From Bacillus sp. UNC438CL73TsuS30 (GTDB taxonomy: Bacteria; Bacillota; Bacilli; Bacillales; Cytobacillaceae), in NCBI RefSeq assembly GCF_000482325.1, contig NZ_AXVA01000005.1, positions 323,653 through 387,652 of the forward strand: DNA of 64,000 nt, written 5' to 3'. A program made the translations under genes and the position numbers. Shown in pieces: positions 8,591 through 18,053 of the stretch; position 1 is the stretch's first letter, and the number at the start of each line of letters is the position of its first letter. A model generated the notes under the pieces. The model made no database searches. It was not told the DNA's origin and saw nothing but the letters and a program-made list of their open reading frames with translations.

Positions 8591-8947
8591 ATGAACAATC
8601 AAGAATTACTTAAAATTGCGGTTAAAGCTGCCGATGACAAAAGAGCGGAAGAGATTATTGCCCTGAATATGAAGGGAATTTCCTTAATTGCTGACTACTT
8701 TATTATTTGCCATGGAAATTCTGATAAGCAAGTACAAGCCATTGCTAAAGAAATGAAGGAAAAGGCAGAGGAACACGGTTATGATGTAAGAAGAGTAGAG
8801 GGCTTTGATGAAGCAAGATGGGTCTTGATTGACCTCGGCGATGTGGTTGCCCATGTATTCCATCGAGAAGAACGCAGCTATTATAACCTCGAACGTTTAT
8901 GGGGAGATGCTCCACATGAAGATGTTCTCAGTGAGTTAAATTCATGA
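8591..8947 (+). CDS. rsfS: Ribosomal silencing factor RsfS
   Basis: A 118-residue RsfS/Iojap family protein (YqeL). It binds ribosomal protein L14 (uL14) and blocks subunit joining under starvation. Conserved stretches are visible as ADYFIICHGNS, VEGFDEARWVLIDLGDVVAHVF and FHREERSYYNLERLWGDA. The ATG at 8591 follows GGAGGA. Its stop overlaps the yqeM start in an ATGA arrangement. Confidence 0.94.
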   Translation: MNNQELLKIAVKAADDKRAEEIIALNMKGISLIADYFIICHGNSDKQVQAIAKEMKEKAEEHGYDVRRVEGFDEARWVLIDLGDVVAHVFHREERSYYNLERLWGDAPHEDVLSELNS

Positions 8948-9696
8948 GTTACGAACAATTTGCCTATCTATATGATGAACTGATGAAGGATGCTCCCTAT
9001 GAAGAGTGGGTCAGATTTGTTCAGGATAGGCTGAAAGAAAACGGTGATAGTGGTATTCGTTTTCTTGATTTAGCATGCGGGACTGGCGAACTGTCGATTC
9101 GGTTCGCCAAGGAGGGTTTTGATGTTACAGGAGTCGATTTATCAGAGGATATGCTCGCTGTAGCTCAAGCAAAGTCTGAAGAACAGGGGATGTCTATTTC
9201 ATTTTATCAGCAAGATATGACCAAGTTGGAGGGGCATGGTTCATTTGATGTTATTGGGATCTTTTGTGACTCGCTTAATTACTTGAAAACCGAAGAGGAA
9301 GTTCTTCAAACTTTTTCATCGGTATATCAGCATTTGAAACCGGGTGGAATATTCATTTTTGATGTTCATTCGATTTTCAAAATATCTCAAATTTTTATCA
9401 ATCAAACCTTTGCATTAAATGATGAACATGTCTCTTATATATGGGATAGCTTTCCGGGTGAGTTTCCAAATAGTGTGGAGCATGACCTCAGTTTTTTCGT
9501 TTTAGATGAAAAGTCTGGAATGTATGACCGATTTGACGAACTTCACTTTCAACGAACCTATCCTGTGGAGGACTATAAAAATTGGTTGCATCAAGCTGGT
9601 TTTGGTTTTGAAGAAATCAAAATATATGCAGATTTTGAAAATACAGCTCCATTGCCACAATCTGAAAGAATCTTTTTTGTGGTCAGTAAAAAATAA
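8944..9696 (+). CDS. yqeM: Class I SAM-dependent methyltransferase YqeM
   Basis: A 250-residue putative methyltransferase with motif I LDLACGTGE at residues 41-49, the acidic motif II VTGVDLSEDML, and a post-I region PGGIFIFDVHS. The methyl acceptor is not evident from the sequence. It is last in the yqeG-yqeM cluster and is followed directly by a strong terminator. The 4-bp overlap with rsfS suggests coupled expression with ribosome-related genes, but a ribosomal substrate would be a guess. Confidence 0.87.
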   Translation: MSYEQFAYLYDELMKDAPYEEWVRFVQDRLKENGDSGIRFLDLACGTGELSIRFAKEGFDVTGVDLSEDMLAVAQAKSEEQGMSISFYQQDMTKLEGHGSFDVIGIFCDSLNYLKTEEEVLQTFSSVYQHLKPGGIFIFDVHSIFKISQIFINQTFALNDEHVSYIWDSFPGEFPNSVEHDLSFFVLDEKSGMYDRFDELHFQRTYPVEDYKNWLHQAGFGFEEIKIYADFENTAPLPQSERIFFVVSKK

Positions 9697-9727
9697 AAGC
9701 CATCTTTTTTTAAAAGATGGCTTTTTA
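9695..9727. terminator. Terminator between yqeM and comER
   Basis: An 11-bp stem (AGCCATCTTTT/AAAAGATGGCT) with A and T flanks serves the two convergent genes. Confidence 0.88.
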
Positions 9728-9754
9728 TAGAGGAATTTGTCTATTAATGGCGAA

Positions 9755-10579
9755 TTAATGATTAAAGAACTGCAGCCCGACCTTCTCAAGATCCTCGTCA
9801 AACTTTGCGTGTGTGGCTTGAAATAAATGCTCGAAAACTTCACCTATTTCTTTTTCCAGCACCTTGATTCCCTCACCTGTTATGCCGCCCTTTACACAAA
9901 CCTTTTCTTGTAATGATGGTAATGTATAATGCCCTTGTTTAATTAGCTCTCCTAAACCAACAATCATTTCACTTGCTAGTATGGTTGCCGTTTCTTCATC
10001 AATTTCCGTTTCTTTCACGGCTGCTACGACAAAGCGCTGGAGTAAATAGCTAAAAAATGCAGGGCCGCAGCTGACGATATCGGAGGCAACTCTCGTTATC
10101 TTCTCATCGATAAAAACCGGAACAGAAATCTTCGAAAACAGATTCTCCACTTTTCTCTTCCATACATTATTACAATGGTCTCCATAGGTGATTAATGAAA
10201 CTCCCGACAGCGCCCGGTTCGTTATGCTTGGAATTACCCGGGCAGTTGAACAAGTAACCTTCTGTTCTATTTGGATGGTACTAATAGGGCTTGTAATTGA
10301 GATCACGCATTTGTCTTCATTTAAATAGGGATTGATTTCTTCGAGAATTTTGTACACATCAAGTGGCTTTACACAAATAAACACGAGATCGGATTCAACC
10401 GCCACCTCTGCTGCATTGTTCCCAACTCTTAGTTTTTTATATTTATCTTTAAGCAGCATCGCTTTTGATTTTGTTCTGTTTGTGATCAACGTTGAAGAAG
10501 GGGAAATGGCTTTTCCATCGATTAAAGCTTCCACTAAAATCCTCCCCATATTTCCGGTGCCGATGAAACCTATATTCAT
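9755..10579 (-). CDS. comER: Late competence protein ComER (pyrroline-5-carboxylate reductase fold)
   Basis: A 274-residue ProC-like protein encoded opposite the comE operon, as in B. subtilis. It has the Rossmann motif GTGNMG at residues 7-12 and the conserved C-terminal KGGITGEGI of ProC-like dimer domains. I choose the ATG at 10577-10579 (MNIGFIGTGNMG) because AAAGGAGGG precedes it; the frame stays open upstream but without conserved residues. Its exact biochemical role is unsettled. B. subtilis comER is not essential for transformation, and a link to sporulation entry has been reported in other Bacillus. Confidence 0.9.
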   Translation of the reverse strand: MNIGFIGTGNMGRILVEALIDGKAISPSSTLITNRTKSKAMLLKDKYKKLRVGNNAAEVAVESDLVFICVKPLDVYKILEEINPYLNEDKCVISITSPISTIQIEQKVTCSTARVIPSITNRALSGVSLITYGDHCNNVWKRKVENLFSKISVPVFIDEKITRVASDIVSCGPAFFSYLLQRFVVAAVKETEIDEETATILASEMIVGLGELIKQGHYTLPSLQEKVCVKGGITGEGIKVLEKEIGEVFEHLFQATHAKFDEDLEKVGLQFFNH

Positions 10580-10666
10580 TGTTCCGACCCTCCTTTGCAT
10601 ACAAGTTTCTCTTTTAACAATATGAAAATCAATAGCGAAATATACCTTTAGAAAGGATGGTTCTTT

Positions 10667-11320
10667 GTGAAAGATTGGTTTACGGAACATAAGCTCTTTG
10701 TAGTTATGGCTGTATTAATTTCTATAGGTGGAATTTATTATTTTTTTATTTATCAAGCCAATCCTGCCTCTGTAACGGCGCCACAACTGAATAGCATGGA
10801 AAGTGAGCTTCAAGGAGAGAACACGGCCAAGCAACCGGTAGAACCGGCAAAGGAGGAACAAAAAGCAGAAGCGATTATGGTGGATGTGAAAGGACAAATT
10901 AGGCACCCTGGAGTATACCCTGCTACAACAGGAGAACGGGTGATTGATTTGATTGAGCGTGCAGGTGGTTTAGCAAATAAAGCAGACGAAAGCGGGGTGA
11001 ATTTTGCTGAACATGTTCAGGATGAAATGGTTATTTATATTCCTGCGAAAGGGGAAACAGATTCTCCTCCTGCCGCTATTGCAGGAAGCGGCCAAATGGG
11101 TTCTACCGGAGGAACTCCTGCCAACACAAAAGTGGATTTGAATAAAGCGGATGATACTCAATTACAAACCTTACCGGGAATTGGCCCTGCAAAAGCTGCT
11201 GCAATCCTTGAATATCGTGAAACATCTGGTGGGTTTAAAACGGTTGAAGATTTAAAAAACATCAGTGGAATTGGAGATAAGACCTTTGAAAAGCTGAAAG
11301 ATTTGGTAGAAGTTCACTGA
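10667..11320 (+). CDS. comEA: Competence DNA receptor ComEA
   Basis: Membrane-anchored receptor that binds incoming double-stranded DNA during transformation. The 217-residue protein has one N-terminal membrane segment (about residues 10-29), a charged linker, an SLBB-like domain around 68-125 (VDVKGQIRHPGVYP), a Gly/Ser/Thr linker, and a C-terminal helix-hairpin-helix DNA-binding domain (DLNKADDTQLQTLPGIGPAKA) near 152-215. The GTG at 10667 follows GAAAGGATGG. It starts the comEA-comEB-comEC run. Confidence 0.94.
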   Translation: MKDWFTEHKLFVVMAVLISIGGIYYFFIYQANPASVTAPQLNSMESELQGENTAKQPVEPAKEEQKAEAIMVDVKGQIRHPGVYPATTGERVIDLIERAGGLANKADESGVNFAEHVQDEMVIYIPAKGETDSPPAAIAGSGQMGSTGGTPANTKVDLNKADDTQLQTLPGIGPAKAAAILEYRETSGGFKTVEDLKNISGIGDKTFEKLKDLVEVH

Positions 11321-11396
11321 TTTCTTTAGTTTGACCAAATGAAACATCCCCATTACACTTAAATCAGTGATTAATGAAGTTTTGGGGGAGTCGAGA

Positions 11397-11858
11397 ATGG
11401 AAAGAATTTCGTGGGATCAATATTTTATGGCACAGAGCCATTTGCTTGCTTTAAGAAGTACATGCAGCCGCCTAATGGTAGGGGCGACGATTGTTCGCGA
11501 TAAACGGATTATTGCCGGCGGTTACAATGGCTCGATTGCGGGAGGTGACCACTGTATCGATAAGGGTTGCTATGTCATTGACAATCATTGTGTGAGGACC
11601 ATTCATGCTGAAATGAATGCATTGCTTCAGTGTGCGAAATTTGGTGTCCCTACTGCAGATGCAGAAATATATGTGACACATTTTCCTTGTCTGCAATGTT
11701 GTAAGTCCATCATTCAGGCAGGAATTAAAACTGTTTATTATGCTGAGGATTATAAAAATCATCCCTATGCAATCGAGCTTTTTCAACAGGCAAAGGTTCA
11801 TGTCGAAAAAGTAGAATTAAAGGAACAAAGCATTGATTTTAGCACGCTAAATCAATAA
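11397..11858 (+). CDS. comEB: ComE operon protein 2, dCMP deaminase family
   Basis: A 153-residue zinc-dependent cytidine/dCMP deaminase-like protein. The zinc and catalytic signature is HAE at residues 70-72 with PCLQCC supplying Cys98 and Cys101. Further Cys/His residues (D51-H52-C53, C58, H64-C65) match the extra zinc site of dCMP deaminases. I choose the ATG at 11397 (MERISWDQYF) behind GGGGGAG. In B. subtilis comEB is dispensable for transformation. It lies between comEA and comEC, with a terminator-like hairpin before comEC. Confidence 0.92.
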   Translation: MERISWDQYFMAQSHLLALRSTCSRLMVGATIVRDKRIIAGGYNGSIAGGDHCIDKGCYVIDNHCVRTIHAEMNALLQCAKFGVPTADAEIYVTHFPCLQCCKSIIQAGIKTVYYAEDYKNHPYAIELFQQAKVHVEKVELKEQSIDFSTLNQ

Positions 11859-11870
11859 GGAAATTATAAT

Positions 11871-11904
11871 AGCGCCGGAATTCCCAACCGACCGGCGTTT
11901 TTGT
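11871..11904 (+). terminator. Terminator-like hairpin between comEB and comEC
   Basis: A CGCCGG/CCGGCG stem is followed by a T-rich run. It may lower comEC expression relative to comEA-comEB. Confidence 0.6.
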
Positions 11905-11932
11905 TTCTTTAATTCAGAAATGGAGAAATATC

Positions 11933-14260
11933 ATGAAAGGAAAATATTTCTATTTTGCCTTTTCCGCCTTACTGGGTGTTTTATCTTCGCTTATTATAGC
12001 CATTCCATTTATTTTAGTAGCAATTGTTTTCTTTTCCTTAGTGTTTACATATAAAAAGTACTCTTCCCCGCAGTTATTCCTCCTGATTGTTTTTTTCCTA
12101 GTGTTTTTCCTGTCCGCCCAGCATGCCAAAATTACCAGCCAAACGGTCATTCCATCGAGTACGAAGGTATTTTACCTAGAGTTCACGGATGAAACGAAAA
12201 TAGATGGAGATTTATTGCAGGTAATGGCAAAGGAAAAAGCGTACAAAGAAAAACTCTTAATTCGTTACCGGATTCATACGGAGGCTGAAAAGGGAGTTAT
12301 AAAAAATAAAAGTTTTTATGGTAGGGTATGTAAGGTCTCAGGAGAATTGTCTAAACCTTCGATTGCTAAAAATCCGAATGCCTTTAACTACCGTGAGTAT
12401 TTAGCGAATAAAAAAATTTATTGGATCGTTGAGACCCAGAAAAATCCTCTTCAAACCTGTATTCCCCAAAAATTCACACCGATTGTTTTTATTAAAGAGC
12501 TCCGTTTTTTCGGTATCCATTACCTTGAAACTCATTTTCCACCGGAAATCTCCTCTCTTTCAGCTGCTTTAATCTTTGGGGATCGAAGCCTGCTTAGTCC
12601 TGAAGTTTTAGCTGATTATCAAAAAACGGGAATTGTTCACCTGCTCGCTATATCCGGTTTACATGTATCTCTTTTAATTGGAATGGTTTACTATATTGGG
12701 ATTCGAAGTGGTCTCACAAGAGAATTTATGACGCAAATTCTGCTCTTTTTACTGCCAATCTATGCTATTTTAACTGGCGGGTCCCCATCCGTCATTCGTG
12801 CTGTTTTAATGATTTTTCTTGTCCTTATAACGGTAAAGTGGAAAAATAAAATAAAGTTGCTCCCAATTGATGCAATCAGCATTGCTTTTATCCTCTATTT
12901 ACTCATAAATCCCATGGTCGTTTATGATGTCGGTTTTCAGCTATCATTTACAGTAAGCTTTGCGATTATCGTATCCGCCAAAATTATCCTCAAGAAATAT
13001 CAAAATAGCTTAGCGAAAATGCTGGTAACATCGATTATCGCCCAATTAGCTTCACTTCCATTACTGCTTTACCATTATTTTGGGGTTTCGTTGATCAGCA
13101 TTGCAGCCAACCTGCTGTATATCCCTTTATTTTCATTTGTTTTTCTTCCTGGTTTATATTTATTATTTTTTATTCAAATTATTTTTCAAACAACTCCTTC
13201 CATCCTGCTTTCATTTTTTATTAAAACCATTACGCTTTCCAATCAACTAATTCATTATCTTTCTGATTTTTCTATCGCCCTTTTTGTTCCAGGCAGGCCT
13301 GGAATTCTTTTCCTCATTCTATATATGGCTGCCATTCTTACTGTTTTTTTTGCATGGGAAACTCCTTCCTATGTAAAAAAGAAACTCCATATTGTTGTCC
13401 TAACCGGCTTTTTAGTAAGTTTTCAGATCGTATGGAATTGGCTGAACCCAGTTGGAGAGGTGACAATGATTGATGTTGGGCAGGGGGACAGTATTTTGAT
13501 TCATCTCCCATCTGGGAAAGGAAATTATCTGATTGATACAGGCGGGACTGTCTCCTTTACAGAAGAAAACTGGAGGAGGAGAGAACAGCCTTATGAAATC
13601 GGAAGAGATGTCGTTATCCCATTTTTAAAAGGAAGGGGAATTACGAAAATTGACAAGCTTATTTTGACCCATGGGGACATGGACCATATTGGCGGTACAT
13701 TCGCGATCCTTAAGGAAATGAAGATTGAACAAATTCTTATGCCTTCTGTTAAGGAACCATCAAATACTGAATTGAAAATTATTCATGAAGCGAAGAAAAA
13801 GGGCATTTCAGTCAAGAAGGTTTCAAGAGGTATGACATGGAGAATAAAGGAAAATTTATTTTATGTTCTGTCTCCTGAAAAAAACTTTGAAGGAGAGCGG
13901 AACAGTGGTTCTATCACCATATTTGCTAAAATTGGCGGCCTTACTTGGTTCTTTGGCGGTGACCTTGACAAAGAAGGAGAAGAAAGGGTCATTCATCACT
14001 ATCCCGAATTAACTGTCGATATATTAAAGGCGGGGCATCATGGAAGTAAAACCTCGAGTGCAGAAGACTTTATTCAACAAATAAAGCCGAGAGTTGCGCT
14101 CATTTCGGCCGGTGAAAAAAATCGATTTGGTCACCCGCATAAGGAAACATTAGATATTTTAAAAAAGTATCATGTGTTTATTTATCGTACGGATCAACAA
14201 GGGGCCATTACCTACCATTTTTATAATGGACATGGAACCTTTTCAACCTTTCTGCCATAG
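11933..14260 (+). CDS. comEC: DNA internalization channel ComEC/Rec2
   Basis: Polytopic membrane protein that forms the channel for single-stranded DNA uptake. The 775-residue length is normal. It starts with two hydrophobic segments, then an OB-like extracellular region, the ComEC competence domain (HLLAISGLHVSLLIG near residue 240) and further membrane segments. The C-terminal metallo-beta-lactamase domain has THGDMDHIGG (His580, Asp582, Asp584, His585) and GHHGSKTS. The reading frame is intact, so the uptake machinery at this locus looks functional. Confidence 0.95.
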   Translation: MKGKYFYFAFSALLGVLSSLIIAIPFILVAIVFFSLVFTYKKYSSPQLFLLIVFFLVFFLSAQHAKITSQTVIPSSTKVFYLEFTDETKIDGDLLQVMAKEKAYKEKLLIRYRIHTEAEKGVIKNKSFYGRVCKVSGELSKPSIAKNPNAFNYREYLANKKIYWIVETQKNPLQTCIPQKFTPIVFIKELRFFGIHYLETHFPPEISSLSAALIFGDRSLLSPEVLADYQKTGIVHLLAISGLHVSLLIGMVYYIGIRSGLTREFMTQILLFLLPIYAILTGGSPSVIRAVLMIFLVLITVKWKNKIKLLPIDAISIAFILYLLINPMVVYDVGFQLSFTVSFAIIVSAKIILKKYQNSLAKMLVTSIIAQLASLPLLLYHYFGVSLISIAANLLYIPLFSFVFLPGLYLLFFIQIIFQTTPSILLSFFIKTITLSNQLIHYLSDFSIALFVPGRPGILFLILYMAAILTVFFAWETPSYVKKKLHIVVLTGFLVSFQIVWNWLNPVGEVTMIDVGQGDSILIHLPSGKGNYLIDTGGTVSFTEENWRRREQPYEIGRDVVIPFLKGRGITKIDKLILTHGDMDHIGGTFAILKEMKIEQILMPSVKEPSNTELKIIHEAKKKGISVKKVSRGMTWRIKENLFYVLSPEKNFEGERNSGSITIFAKIGGLTWFFGGDLDKEGEERVIHHYPELTVDILKAGHHGSKTSSAEDFIQQIKPRVALISAGEKNRFGHPHKETLDILKKYHVFIYRTDQQGAITYHFYNGHGTFSTFLP

Positions 14261-14306
14261 GATAAAACATATTCAAAATAAATTAATTCCTGTAAAAAAT
14301 AGCAAA

Positions 14307-14330
14307 GAGACTGCAGTACACTGCAGTCTC
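14307..14330 (-). terminator. Hairpin serving yqzM (leftward)
   Basis: A perfect 10-bp stem (GAGACTGCAG/CTGCAGTCTC) with a 4-nt loop has a T-rich tail only in the leftward direction. Confidence 0.65.
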
Positions 14331-14356
14331 CTGAAATTAAGTATGTAGCTAATTTA

Positions 14357-14491
14357 TTAGGATCCAATTAACTTAATGACTGTTGCAATAATAAACATAA
14401 TGGCAAAAAAACCAAATGAAACCCCAAAGCCTACTCCAGAATCAATAGCATCGTTCCGTTTACTTTGAACATCTTTCTCGAATTCATTCAC
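14357..14491 (-). CDS. yqzM: Small membrane protein YqzM
   Basis: A 44-residue protein starting MNEFEKDVQSKRNDAIDSG, with a single hydrophobic segment over about residues 19-40 and ending KLIGS. It matches the B. subtilis YqzM family across its length and sits in the same place, between comEC and holA. The GTG at 14489-14491 follows AGGAGGGG. Function unknown to me. Too short for standard ORF cutoffs. Confidence 0.9.
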   Translation of the reverse strand: MNEFEKDVQSKRNDAIDSGVGFGVSFGFFAIMFIIATVIKLIGS

Positions 14492-14830
14492 AGTCTACCC
14501 CTCCTATTTCAACATATAGTATATGATATTTAAGTAAAAAAATCCAGCGTACTTAGAATTTTGCTCCACAGTGCAATGCTTAAAAAATGGCAATTTGCTT
14601 TCCTAAACTGACAAGAGTTAACACAAATAGTTTGTTCCGTTCCGTCCAAAATAATAGTACAAAAGAAACTCCGCCGAGCGATGATGGTTCCTAGGGCTAA
14701 TGTTGCAGGCGTTCAATATAGATCGGGAATTGGTACTATCCAAAAAGCTGCCAATTCCCTTTAACTACTTGTCAAATCGTCCAAGCTTCTTTACGATAAG
14801 AAAAGAGATTTTTTTTTCGGGGAGCGTAAA
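14492..14830. other. Gene-free stretch between yqzM and holA
   Basis: About 340 bp with no supported reading frame. The only structure I see is a 9-bp inverted repeat (GGGAATTGG at 14725-14733, CCAATTCCC at 14751-14759) with a 17-nt loop and a short T run. It could be a weak terminator or part of the holA leader. Confidence 0.5.
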
Positions 14831-15850
14831 GTGATGGTATTGGATATTTGGAAGAAAATAAAAAAAGGGGATTTTGCTCCCGTTTATTTATTGTACGGGA
14901 AAGAGGCTTTTTTAATAAATGAAACAAAGCAGCTGTTACTCGACCGGCTTTTAAAAGAGGATGAGAAGGATTTTAATTACACCGCCTATGATTTAGAAGA
15001 AACACCAATCGAGGTTGCCTTAGAGGATGCCGAAACCTTTCCTTTTTTAGGTGATAAAAAAGTAATTTTTCTACATAACCCGCAATTTTTAACCTCTGAA
15101 AAAATAAAAGAAAAGATTGACCATAATTTATCCCGGTTTGAAACCTATCTGAAGGAGCCGGCGCCTTATACGGTGTTGGTCATTTCCGCACCGTATGAAA
15201 AACTGGATGAACGGAAAAAAATTACGAAGGAATTAAAACGAACGGCAGAGGTCGTCGAAGCAAAAAAACTGAATGAACACGAATTAAAATCATGGGTGAA
15301 AGAACGTGCAAGAGGGTATGGAATTGATATCGAACCGAGTGCTCTTGAGTTATTACTGACACTTGCAGGTACCAATATGTTTATGTTATCTAGCGAAATG
15401 GATAAACTGGCCTTATACGCCCAAGATGAAAAAATGATTCATGCTGATATGGTAGAAAAGCTGGTGTCGAGAACATTAGAACAAAATATTTTTACCTTGA
15501 TCGAAAAAGTAGTGTCCCGGAAATTGGATGAAGCTCTGAGGATTTATTTTGATTTACTAAAACAAAATGAAGAGCCGATTAAAATTTTGGCTTTACTTTC
15601 CGGACAGTTTCGCTTGATTTATCAAGTGAAGGAGCTTTCGAGAAGAGGTTACGGGCAGCAGCAGATTGCCGGTTTTTTAAAGACTCACCCCTTCAGGGTT
15701 AAATTGGCTGCCGGCCAGACAGATAAATTTACGGATGAGGAATTGACAAACTTAATGAATTTGCTTGCCGAGGCAGATTATCAGATGAAGACCGGCGGGA
15801 TGAATAAATCGCTGTTAATTGAAATGCTGCTGTTCCGCCTGAAAAAGTAA
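14831..15850 (+). CDS. holA: DNA polymerase III subunit delta
   Basis: Clamp-loader subunit (339 residues, YqeN) that opens the beta sliding clamp. It is recognised by the N-terminal PVYLLYGKEAFLINE, the central PEKK-type region around residues 100-150 and the C-terminal three-helix collar domain (PIKILALLSGQFRLIYQ near 245). The start is a GTG at 14831 behind GGGGAGCG; the adjacent in-frame ATG at 14834 is equally possible. It converges on rpsT, with a shared terminator. Confidence 0.92.
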   Translation: MMVLDIWKKIKKGDFAPVYLLYGKEAFLINETKQLLLDRLLKEDEKDFNYTAYDLEETPIEVALEDAETFPFLGDKKVIFLHNPQFLTSEKIKEKIDHNLSRFETYLKEPAPYTVLVISAPYEKLDERKKITKELKRTAEVVEAKKLNEHELKSWVKERARGYGIDIEPSALELLLTLAGTNMFMLSSEMDKLALYAQDEKMIHADMVEKLVSRTLEQNIFTLIEKVVSRKLDEALRIYFDLLKQNEEPIKILALLSGQFRLIYQVKELSRRGYGQQQIAGFLKTHPFRVKLAAGQTDKFTDEELTNLMNLLAEADYQMKTGGMNKSLLIEMLLFRLKK

Positions 15851-15861
15851 GTGAATATAAG

Positions 15862-15897
15862 AAAAAAACGATTCCAATCTGGAATCGTTTTTTTGGC
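15862..15897. terminator. Bidirectional terminator between holA and rpsT
   Basis: A 14-bp perfect stem (AAAAAAACGATTCC and its complement) has a 5-nt loop and A/T runs on both sides. Confidence 0.92.
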
Positions 15898-15900
15898 TAA

Positions 15901-16161
15901 TTATAGAGCATTCGCTTTTTTAGCAAGGCGAGATTTTTTACGAGCAGCAGCGTTCTTATGGATAAGACCTTTTGCAGCAGCCTTGTCTAATTTACTTGCA
16001 GCAGTAACGAAAGCTTCCTTTGCAGCAACAGCATCATTAGTAGTAACAGCAGCTTCTACTTTTTTAACAGCAGTACGCATTGCAGATTTTGCAGTTGTAT
16101 TTTGAGCGTTACGTGCTTCGCTTGTTTTCACACGCTTAATAGCAGATTTAATGTTAGGCAT
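15901..16161 (-). CDS. rpsT: 30S ribosomal protein S20
   Basis: A primary 16S rRNA-binding protein of 86 residues, Ala/Lys-rich, starting [18 protein letters not shown]. The ATG at 16159-16161 follows AGGAGGTGA. An in-frame GTG three codons upstream overlaps the ribosome site and is rejected. It lies between holA and gpr on the opposite strand, as in B. subtilis. Confidence 0.96.
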   Translation of the reverse strand: MPNIKSAIKRVKTSEARNAQNTTAKSAMRTAVKKVEAAVTTNDAVAAKEAFVTAASKLDKAAAKGLIHKNAAARKKSRLAKKANAL

Positions 16162-16351
16162 TACATTCACCTCCTAAAGAGAATCGAGACTATATGAACT
16201 CGACTTTAACATTCATTCACAATTATTCAGAACAAGAGATATTTTATCAAACGAACGCTTATATTGCAATACTAGAATTATCGCTTGCATGTTTTTAAGT
16301 AAAAGGGGAAAAAATAGGAAATAGTATTTTTGGATGGGAGCGTTGTCTACT

Positions 16352-17479
16352 ATGAAGGAGCAATCAATTGATCTTAGTAAATACTCTATTCGAACAGACC
16401 TGGCTATTGAGGCAAGGGAGATGGTACTTGCCGGACGAGGGGACTCAGTCCAGCAGGAGGAAAATCTATCCCAAATTGAAGGCGTCATAATAAAAGAAAA
16501 AGATGTGGATGATATAAAAGTTTCATTAGTAGAAGTTACCAAAGAAGGAGAAAAACAATTAGGTAAAAAAGCTGGGAGATATTTAACACTCGAAGTGCAG
16601 GGAATACGTGGGCAGGACACAGAGCTGCAGAAAAAAGTAGAAGCGATTTTCGCGCATGAATTTGCCCATTTTTTAGAAGGGACAGGCATTAAAAAAACGC
16701 ACTCCTGTCTTGTGGTAGGGCTGGGGAATTGGAATGTTACTCCTGATGCACTTGGGCCGATGGTTTGTGAAAATCTGTTGGTAACCAGACATTTATTTCA
16801 ACTTCAGCCTGAGAATGTGGAAGAAGGATATCGCTCTGTTAGTGCATTGTCACCAGGTGTTATGGGGTTAACTGGAATTGAGACAAGTGACATCATTTTT
16901 GGTGTGGTTGAAAAAACAAAACCTGATTTTGTCATTGCCATTGATGCCTTAGCCTCTCGATCGATTGAGCGTGTAAATTCGACGATTCAAATTTCTGATA
17001 CAGGTATCCATCCCGGGTCAGGGGTTGGTAATAAAAGAAAGGAATTAAGTAAAGAAACTTTGGGAATTCCTGTCTTTGCAATTGGGGTGCCAACCGTCGT
17101 GGATGCGGTTTCGATTACGAGTGATACGATTGATTTTATCCTTAAACATTTCGGAAAAGAACTGAAGGAAGGAAATCGTCCGTCGAGATCGCTTGCACCT
17201 GCCGGAATGAGCTTTGGGGAAAAACGAAAGCTGACGGAAGAGGATTTACCGGAAGAAAAGCATCGAAAAACCTTTTTAGGGATTATTGGGACATTATCGG
17301 ATGAAGAAAAGAGAAAATTAATTTATGAGGTTCTATCGCCGATTGGCCATAATTTGATGGTCACACCAAAGGAAGTGGATGTTTTTATTGAAGACATGGC
17401 GAATTTAATTGCCAATGGCTTGAATGCATCGCTTCACGGGGCAGTCAATCAGGAAAATGCCGGATATTATACGAGGTAG
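16352..17479 (+). CDS. gpr: Germination protease GPR (spore protease)
   Basis: Endoprotease that degrades small acid-soluble spore proteins during germination. It is made as a zymogen that loses an N-terminal propeptide. The 375-residue length fits the family (368 in B. subtilis). The start [21 protein letters not shown] aligns with the B. subtilis propeptide, which supports the ATG at 16352 rather than one at 16334. Conserved [16 protein letters not shown] and [11 protein letters not shown] are present. In B. subtilis spoIIP follows directly; here the next gene is yqxA. Confidence 0.94.
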   Translation: MKEQSIDLSKYSIRTDLAIEAREMVLAGRGDSVQQEENLSQIEGVIIKEKDVDDIKVSLVEVTKEGEKQLGKKAGRYLTLEVQGIRGQDTELQKKVEAIFAHEFAHFLEGTGIKKTHSCLVVGLGNWNVTPDALGPMVCENLLVTRHLFQLQPENVEEGYRSVSALSPGVMGLTGIETSDIIFGVVEKTKPDFVIAIDALASRSIERVNSTIQISDTGIHPGSGVGNKRKELSKETLGIPVFAIGVPTVVDAVSITSDTIDFILKHFGKELKEGNRPSRSLAPAGMSFGEKRKLTEEDLPEEKHRKTFLGIIGTLSDEEKRKLIYEVLSPIGHNLMVTPKEVDVFIEDMANLIANGLNASLHGAVNQENAGYYTR

Positions 17480-17487
17480 ATTTACTT

Positions 17488-17517
17488 AGGGTTCCTTCTT
17501 CTACTAGGAGCCCTTTT
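17488..17517 (+). terminator. Terminator after gpr
   Basis: An AGGGTTCC/GGAGCCCT stem (one G-U pair) is followed by four T residues. Confidence 0.7.
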
Positions 17518-17602
17518 GGTGTCTATTTTGAATGCAGGTTCTATTAACTCTAGTATCGACATAATCTTTACTAGAAAAGGTATAAAGAAAGGATGCCGTT
17601 GT

Positions 17603-17929
17603 ATGAAATTATTTATGCTTAAGAGTTTAGGGATTGCAGCTTTGATGTTTATCTCTGTTTTAGCGGGAATGCAGCTGGCTAATGATGGGATTCATCGAAT
17701 GAAGGGTTATAATGATCCTAATTTTCAAAAGGCTGTTACGATAGAGGATAATGGAAATGACTTGCATGCCTCGGTATTGGGAAATCAAATTACCAGCCAT
17801 GATATCGAAACAAAAAAGAAAAAGCTAGAAGAGATGAATGCATTTAATCTATTCTCTTCAATGGGCAAAAAAATGTCCGACGGAATTTCGAGTGCTTCAG
17901 AAAAATTAGTGGAAAGCATTTCTAAGTAA
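17603..17929 (+). CDS. yqxA: YqxA-like protein, DUF3679
   Basis: A 108-residue protein with one N-terminal hydrophobic segment (about residues 4-24, LKSLGIAALMFISVLAGMQLANDG) and a polar C-terminal part, matching the YqxA/DUF3679 family found between spoIIP and lepA in B. subtilis. I choose the ATG at 17603 behind AAAGGATG; the frame stays open upstream to 17516, but without family similarity. Function unknown, and the sporulation link comes from its usual neighbours. Confidence 0.8.
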   Translation: MKLFMLKSLGIAALMFISVLAGMQLANDGIHRMKGYNDPNFQKAVTIEDNGNDLHASVLGNQITSHDIETKKKKLEEMNAFNLFSSMGKKMSDGISSASEKLVESISK

Positions 17930-18053
17930 CGCGAATGCGGTACCAGACAAGGCGCTTCCGCTTTTCTATTTTCACTTTTCATTGAATCTTGATTATCCTA
18001 CTGCTATAATCAAAAATAGTGTACTTGTGCGAGTATAGTAGGAGTGAACGACC

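Noticed and set aside
10580-10666. ComK box between comER and comEA
   Set aside because: No clear AAAA-N5-TTTT pair at the required spacing.
15851-16105. 84-residue forward ORF opposite rpsT
   Set aside because: Shadow of the Ala/Lys-rich S20 gene; the reverse complement is an unambiguous ribosomal protein.
16280-16340. Sigma-G promoter for gpr
   Set aside because: GCATG at about 16287 resembles a -35, but I find no good CATnnTA at the right spacing.
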